DNA of 24,673 nucleotides from Ruminococcaceae bacterium UBA2719 (lineage in GTDB: Bacteria; Bacillota; Clostridia; Oscillospirales; Acutalibacteraceae), in the NCBI GenBank assembly GCA_002353935.1, contig DEKP01000035.1, positions 1 through 24,673 on the forward strand. The letters run 5' to 3'. A program made the translations under genes and the position numbers. Of this stretch, positions 22,869-24,673 are shown piece by piece. The notes under the pieces were generated by a model. That model was not told the DNA's origin. It saw only the letters and a list, made by a program, of their open reading frames with translations, and did not search any database. Positions within the stretch are counted from its first letter, which is position 1; every line of letters starts with the position of its first letter.

Positions 22869-22943
22869 CCGCCCAACGACCATTGGACGGTTATCTTTTT
22901 TATAAACCTAACAATCGGCTAACCGCTTTATACGGTTCCCTGT
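22865..22943 (-). ncRNA. Candidate antisense antitoxin RNA
   Basis: An RNA from about 22943 to the shared terminator would be about 75-80 nt long and would overlap the 3' end of the toxin mRNA, including its terminator stem. Its 5' part contains AACCG...CGGTT as a small hairpin (22921-22937). It shares its opening with the toxin mRNA (CTACAGGG against CTGCAGGG, then GCGGTTAGC in both). Repeated AACCG and CGGTT modules offer pairing sites at both ends of the two RNAs. No ORF is seen in it. Evidence is promoter, terminator and complementarity only. Confidence 0.65.
22866..22901. terminator. Shared terminator of the convergent toxin and antisense RNAs
   Basis: TAACCGCCCAA (22866-22876) pairs with TTGGACGGTTA (22883-22893), with one mismatch and a six-base loop. 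The plus strand continues TCTTTTTT; the minus strand continues with a weaker TATTTCTTAAT. It starts in the stop codon of the peptide. Confidence 0.8.
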
Positions 22944-22949
22944 AGTTTT

Positions 22950-22978
22950 ATTATATATGACTTATACCGAAATGTCAA
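22950..22978 (-). promoter_or_regulatory. Consensus promoter of the antisense RNA
   Basis: On the minus strand: TTGACA (22978-22973), exactly 17 bases, TATAAT (22955-22950). Both boxes are perfect, stronger than the toxin promoter (TTGATT), as expected when the antitoxin must exceed the toxin mRNA. Confidence 0.85.
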
Positions 22979-22984
22979 TCAAAA

Positions 22985-23075
22985 TTTTATCAAAACTTCG
23001 TTTTGGCAACGTGACGTTGCATCCTTTCCGAGAAGATAGGTTCTGCTAAAATAGAACTTTATCTCCCGGCAACAG
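22985..23075 (+). repeat. Palindromic interspersed repeat, copy D
   Basis: AAAAC-TTC-GTTTT (about 22992-23004), then GCAACG-TGA-CGTTGC (about 23006-23020), the core CTTTCCGAGAAGATAGG (23024-23040), then GGTTCT...AGAACT, a stem of six pairs, and TCTCCCGGC. The AAAAC/GTTTT leader is shared only with copy C, the one on the other side of the toxin locus. Confidence 0.7.
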
Positions 23076-23087
23076 CGCACAGCAAAT

Positions 23088-23124
23088 TTTTTTATAAAAA
23101 CATGCGTAGCCGTAGCTACGCATG
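23088..23124 (-). terminator. Terminator-like hairpin downstream of the DUF1292 gene
   Basis: CATGCGTAGC (23101-23110) and GCTACGCATG (23115-23124) give a perfect 10-bp stem with a four-base loop. On the minus strand TTTTTATAAAAAAA follows. It is 95 bases after the DUF1292 stop, with a folded segment between. Confidence 0.75.
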
Positions 23125-23133
23125 AAAAACACG

Positions 23134-23191
23134 AGGCTCTTTGTCGCCAGACAAGTTAACTGCTTACTACAAGTATGCAATAATAGAGCCT
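23134..23191. ncRNA. Candidate structured RNA: compact three-way junction
   Basis: The outer stem AGGCTCT (23134-23140) pairs with AGAGCCT (23185-23191). Inside, TTGTC-GCCA-GACAA (23141-23154) and TGCTTAC-TACAA-GTATGCA (23161-23179, one mismatch) form two hairpins, making a three-way junction of 58 bases. The fold is possible on both strands. On the minus strand it would lie in the 3' region of the DUF1292 transcript, nine bases before the terminator hairpin. I recognise no known RNA class. Alternatives are an independent small RNA or an mRNA-end structure. Confidence 0.45.
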
Positions 23192-23218
23192 GTATTTTTA
23201 CTAAAATGCTAAAAATTA

Positions 23219-23515
23219 TTATTCAAAATCAAACTCGTCGCTGTAGCGACTTTTAAAAATATCAAATATTTTAACGATGAGCTCCTCGTCGTCTATTCCT
23301 ACATAGTTTTCATTCTCATCGTCAACGCTCTCGATCTTCAAAATTACCACCTCGTCGCCTTCTTCGCCGTTTTCGTCTATCGGTAAAAGTACTATATACT
23401 CATCATTTTCATACTCAACTACATCTAAAAATTCAAACTGCTGCTCATTTCCGAGGTCATCCTCTAAAACTATTATCTGCTCCTCGGGGATCTCAAATTT
23501 TTCTTCGTTTGCCAT
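23219..23515 (-). CDS. DUF1292 (YrzB-like) protein
   Basis: 98 aa from ATG 23515, with GGGAGG five bases upstream; a start 27 bases earlier lacks this. Very acidic, with the DUF1292 pattern E-D-D-L-G-N-E-Q-Q-F-E-F-L-D-V-V-E-Y (about 18-35), E-Y-I-V-L-L-P-I-D-E, D-E-V-V-I-L-K-I and V-G-I-D-D-E-E. The family is common in Firmicutes; in Bacillus it lies in the yrrL-yrzB region, and its role is unknown. It probably has its own transcription unit with tuf upstream on the same strand but separated by a terminator. Confidence 0.88.
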   Translation of the reverse strand: MANEEKFEIPEEQIIVLEDDLGNEQQFEFLDVVEYENDEYIVLLPIDENGEEGDEVVILKIESVDDENENYVGIDDEELIVKIFDIFKSRYSDEFDFE

Positions 23516-23536
23516 ATTAGCCTCCCGGTTTTTCTC

Positions 23537-23559
23537 GCGCAAAACTTTCGTTTTTGCGC
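23537..23559. promoter_or_regulatory. Hairpin in the DUF1292 leader
   Basis: GCGCAAAA (23537-23544) pairs with TTTTGCGC (23552-23559), 8 bp with a seven-base loop, ending just before the GGGAGG ribosome site on the minus strand. It may affect mRNA stability or translation start. On the plus strand ATTTTTATT follows, so it might also stop plus-strand transcripts. Confidence 0.5.
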
Positions 23560-23654
23560 ATTTTTATTACGTCCAGTTTAACACAAAATTTTATGAATTA
23601 CAATATCGCAGTTAAAGAAAAATCTTTATCCGTGATAGAAAACAACTTTCATAA

Positions 23655-23690
23655 TCCAAAAAACTGCCGGCGTAAAAACACCGGCAGTTT
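23655..23690 (-). terminator. Terminator of tuf (minus strand)
   Basis: AAACTGCCGG (23661-23670) pairs with CCGGCAGTTT (23681-23690), with a ten-base loop. On the minus strand the stem is followed by TTTGGATT, preceded by its own T run (six T residues including the stem end). It lies about 35 bases after the tuf stop. Confidence 0.85.
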
Positions 23691-23722
23691 GAATAATTTG
23701 AGTTAATTACGTGTAATGTGAA

Positions 23723-24673
23723 TTACTCGTTGATAGCGATAACTGCGCCTGAACCTACTGTTCTGCCGCCCTCACGGATAGCAAAACGCAGGCCAACTTC
23801 GATAGCGATAGGAGTGATAAGCTCAACATCCATCTCTACGTTATCGCCGGGCATGCACATTTCTGTTCCCTCAGGAAGAGAAATTGTACCTGTAACGTCT
23901 GTTGTTCTGAAATAGAACTGAGGACGATAGTTGTTGAAGAATGGTGTATGACGGCCACCCTCGTCTTTTGTCAGAACGTAAACCTGACCTTTGAACTTTG
24001 TATGAGGATGAATTGTGCCGGGTTTAGCAAGAACCTGACCTCTCTCGATCTCTGTTCTCTGAACACCACGGAGAAGTACACCTACGTTGTCGCCTGCCTC
24101 TGCATAGTCAAGAGTCTTTCTGAACATCTCAAGACCTGTAACAACAACTTTTCTTTTCTCTTCTGTAAGACCAACGATCTCAACTTCTTCAGAAGTCTTG
24201 ATCTGACCTCTCTCAACTCTACCTGTAGCAACTGTACCACGGCCTGTGATTGTGAATACGTCCTCAACAGGCATCAAGAACGGCTGGTCAGCCTTTCTCT
24301 CAGGAGTCGGGATGAACTCGTCAACAGCGTCCATGAGCTCGTGGATGCACTTGTACTCAGGAGCGTTTGTATCTGTAGATGTGCTGGTCAAAGCTACATA
24401 AGCAGAACCCTTGATGATAGGTGTATCGTCGCCCGGGAACTCGTACTCGTTGAGAAGATCACGGATCTCCATCTCAACAAGCTCTAAGAGCTCAGGATCG
24501 TCAACTTGGTCAGTTTTGTTCATGAATACTACGATATAAGGAACGCCAACCTGACGTGAAAGCAGGATGTGCTCTCTTGTCTGAGGCATAGGACCGTCAG
24601 CTGCAGATACAACCAGGATAGCGCCGTCCATCTGAGCAGCACCGGTGATCATGTTCTTTACATAGTCAGCGTG
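23723..24673 (-). CDS. tuf: Elongation factor Tu, C-terminal four fifths (5' end outside window)
   Basis: 316 residues are seen; the N-terminal GTPase part runs past the right edge. The first residues H-A-D-Y-V-K-N-M-I-T-G belong to the D-C-P-G-H-A-D G3 motif. F-M-N-K-T-D-Q-V-D-D is the N-K-x-D guanine site, and K-G-S-A the next motif. Domain 2 has G-R-G-T-V-A-T-G-R-V-E-R-G, and domain 3 ends F-A-I-R-E-G-G-R-T-V-G-S-G. It brings aminoacyl-tRNA to the ribosome. The codon choice is strongly biased, as for a highly expressed gene. Very high confidence. Confidence 0.98.
   Translation of the reverse strand, partial: HADYVKNMITGAAQMDGAILVVSAADGPMPQTREHILLSRQVGVPYIVVFMNKTDQVDDPELLELVEMEIRDLLNEYEFPGDDTPIIKGSAYVALTSTSTDTNAPEYKCIHELMDAVDEFIPTPERKADQPFLMPVEDVFTITGRGTVATGRVERGQIKTSEEVEIVGLTEEKRKVVVTGLEMFRKTLDYAEAGDNVGVLLRGVQRTEIERGQVLAKPGTIHPHTKFKGQVYVLTKDEGGRHTPFFNNYRPQFYFRTTDVTGTISLPEGTEMCMPGDNVEMDVELITPIAIEVGLRFAIREGGRTVGSGAVIAINE

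Noticed and set aside
22452..23075. CRISPR array
   Set aside because: The repeat copies are unevenly spaced, carry variable hairpins and lack spacer-like units of constant length; there are no cas genes.
1..24673. tRNA and rRNA genes
   Set aside because: No cloverleaf with a TTCRA arm and no rRNA-like segments were found by eye on either strand.

Overview
This window suggests a spore-forming clostridial Firmicute, probably of the Oscillospirales/Ruminococcaceae type. It carries an alpha/beta small acid-soluble spore protein, SpmA/SpmB, a SpoVAF-type GerA-family protein, a BofC-like protein and a DUF1292 protein. Base composition is moderately low in GC, with strong GGAGG-type ribosome sites. 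The lineage is inferred from gene content and protein character, not from a database match.

Layout. (1) 2-598: the end of a single-pass membrane protein that starts outside the window, with its terminator. (2) 819-12123, all on the minus strand: a tightly coupled 17-gene phage-derived operon. It runs in transcription order terS, terL, portal, TTG-started protease/scaffold, decoration-like protein, major capsid, three small connector genes, two small unassigned genes (135 and 52 aa), LysM hub-associated protein, gpD-like hub, gpV/gp45-like spike, gp25/XkdS, baseplate J/XkdT, XkdU/DUF2313 and a short fibre. It has a full head module and a full contractile-type baseplate module. It has no gene for tail sheath, tape measure, lysis, integrase or repressor, and no clear tail tube. 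(3) 12398-17175: host sporulation and housekeeping genes: spoVAF (+), spmB and spmA (-), an AbrB-type regulator (+), dCMP deaminase (+), a 45-codon remnant of an FMN-reductase-like gene, a spore SASP (+) and a BofC-like membrane protein (-). (4) 17342-22463: class A penicillin-binding protein, then the hom-lysC aspartate-pathway pair. (5) 22464-23216: a repeat-rich intergenic region that holds a complete candidate type I toxin-antitoxin locus. That locus has a 23-aa hydrophobic peptide, a ribosome-site-sequestering hairpin, two convergent near-consensus promoters and a shared terminator. It lies between copies of a palindromic repeat family, and a possible three-way-junction RNA follows. (6) 23219-24673: a DUF1292 protein and the 3' part of tuf (EF-Tu), both on the minus strand.

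Most interesting points: (a) the phage operon goes from connector genes straight to baseplate genes, and every junction there is translationally coupled, so the gap does not look like recent decay; (b) the hidden convergent toxin-antitoxin locus at about 22709-22978; (c) a palindromic repeat family with four copies here, one at the stop codon of the phage fibre gene and two bracketing the toxin locus; (d) a compact three-way-junction fold at 23134-23191; (e) an internally deleted flavin-reductase gene.
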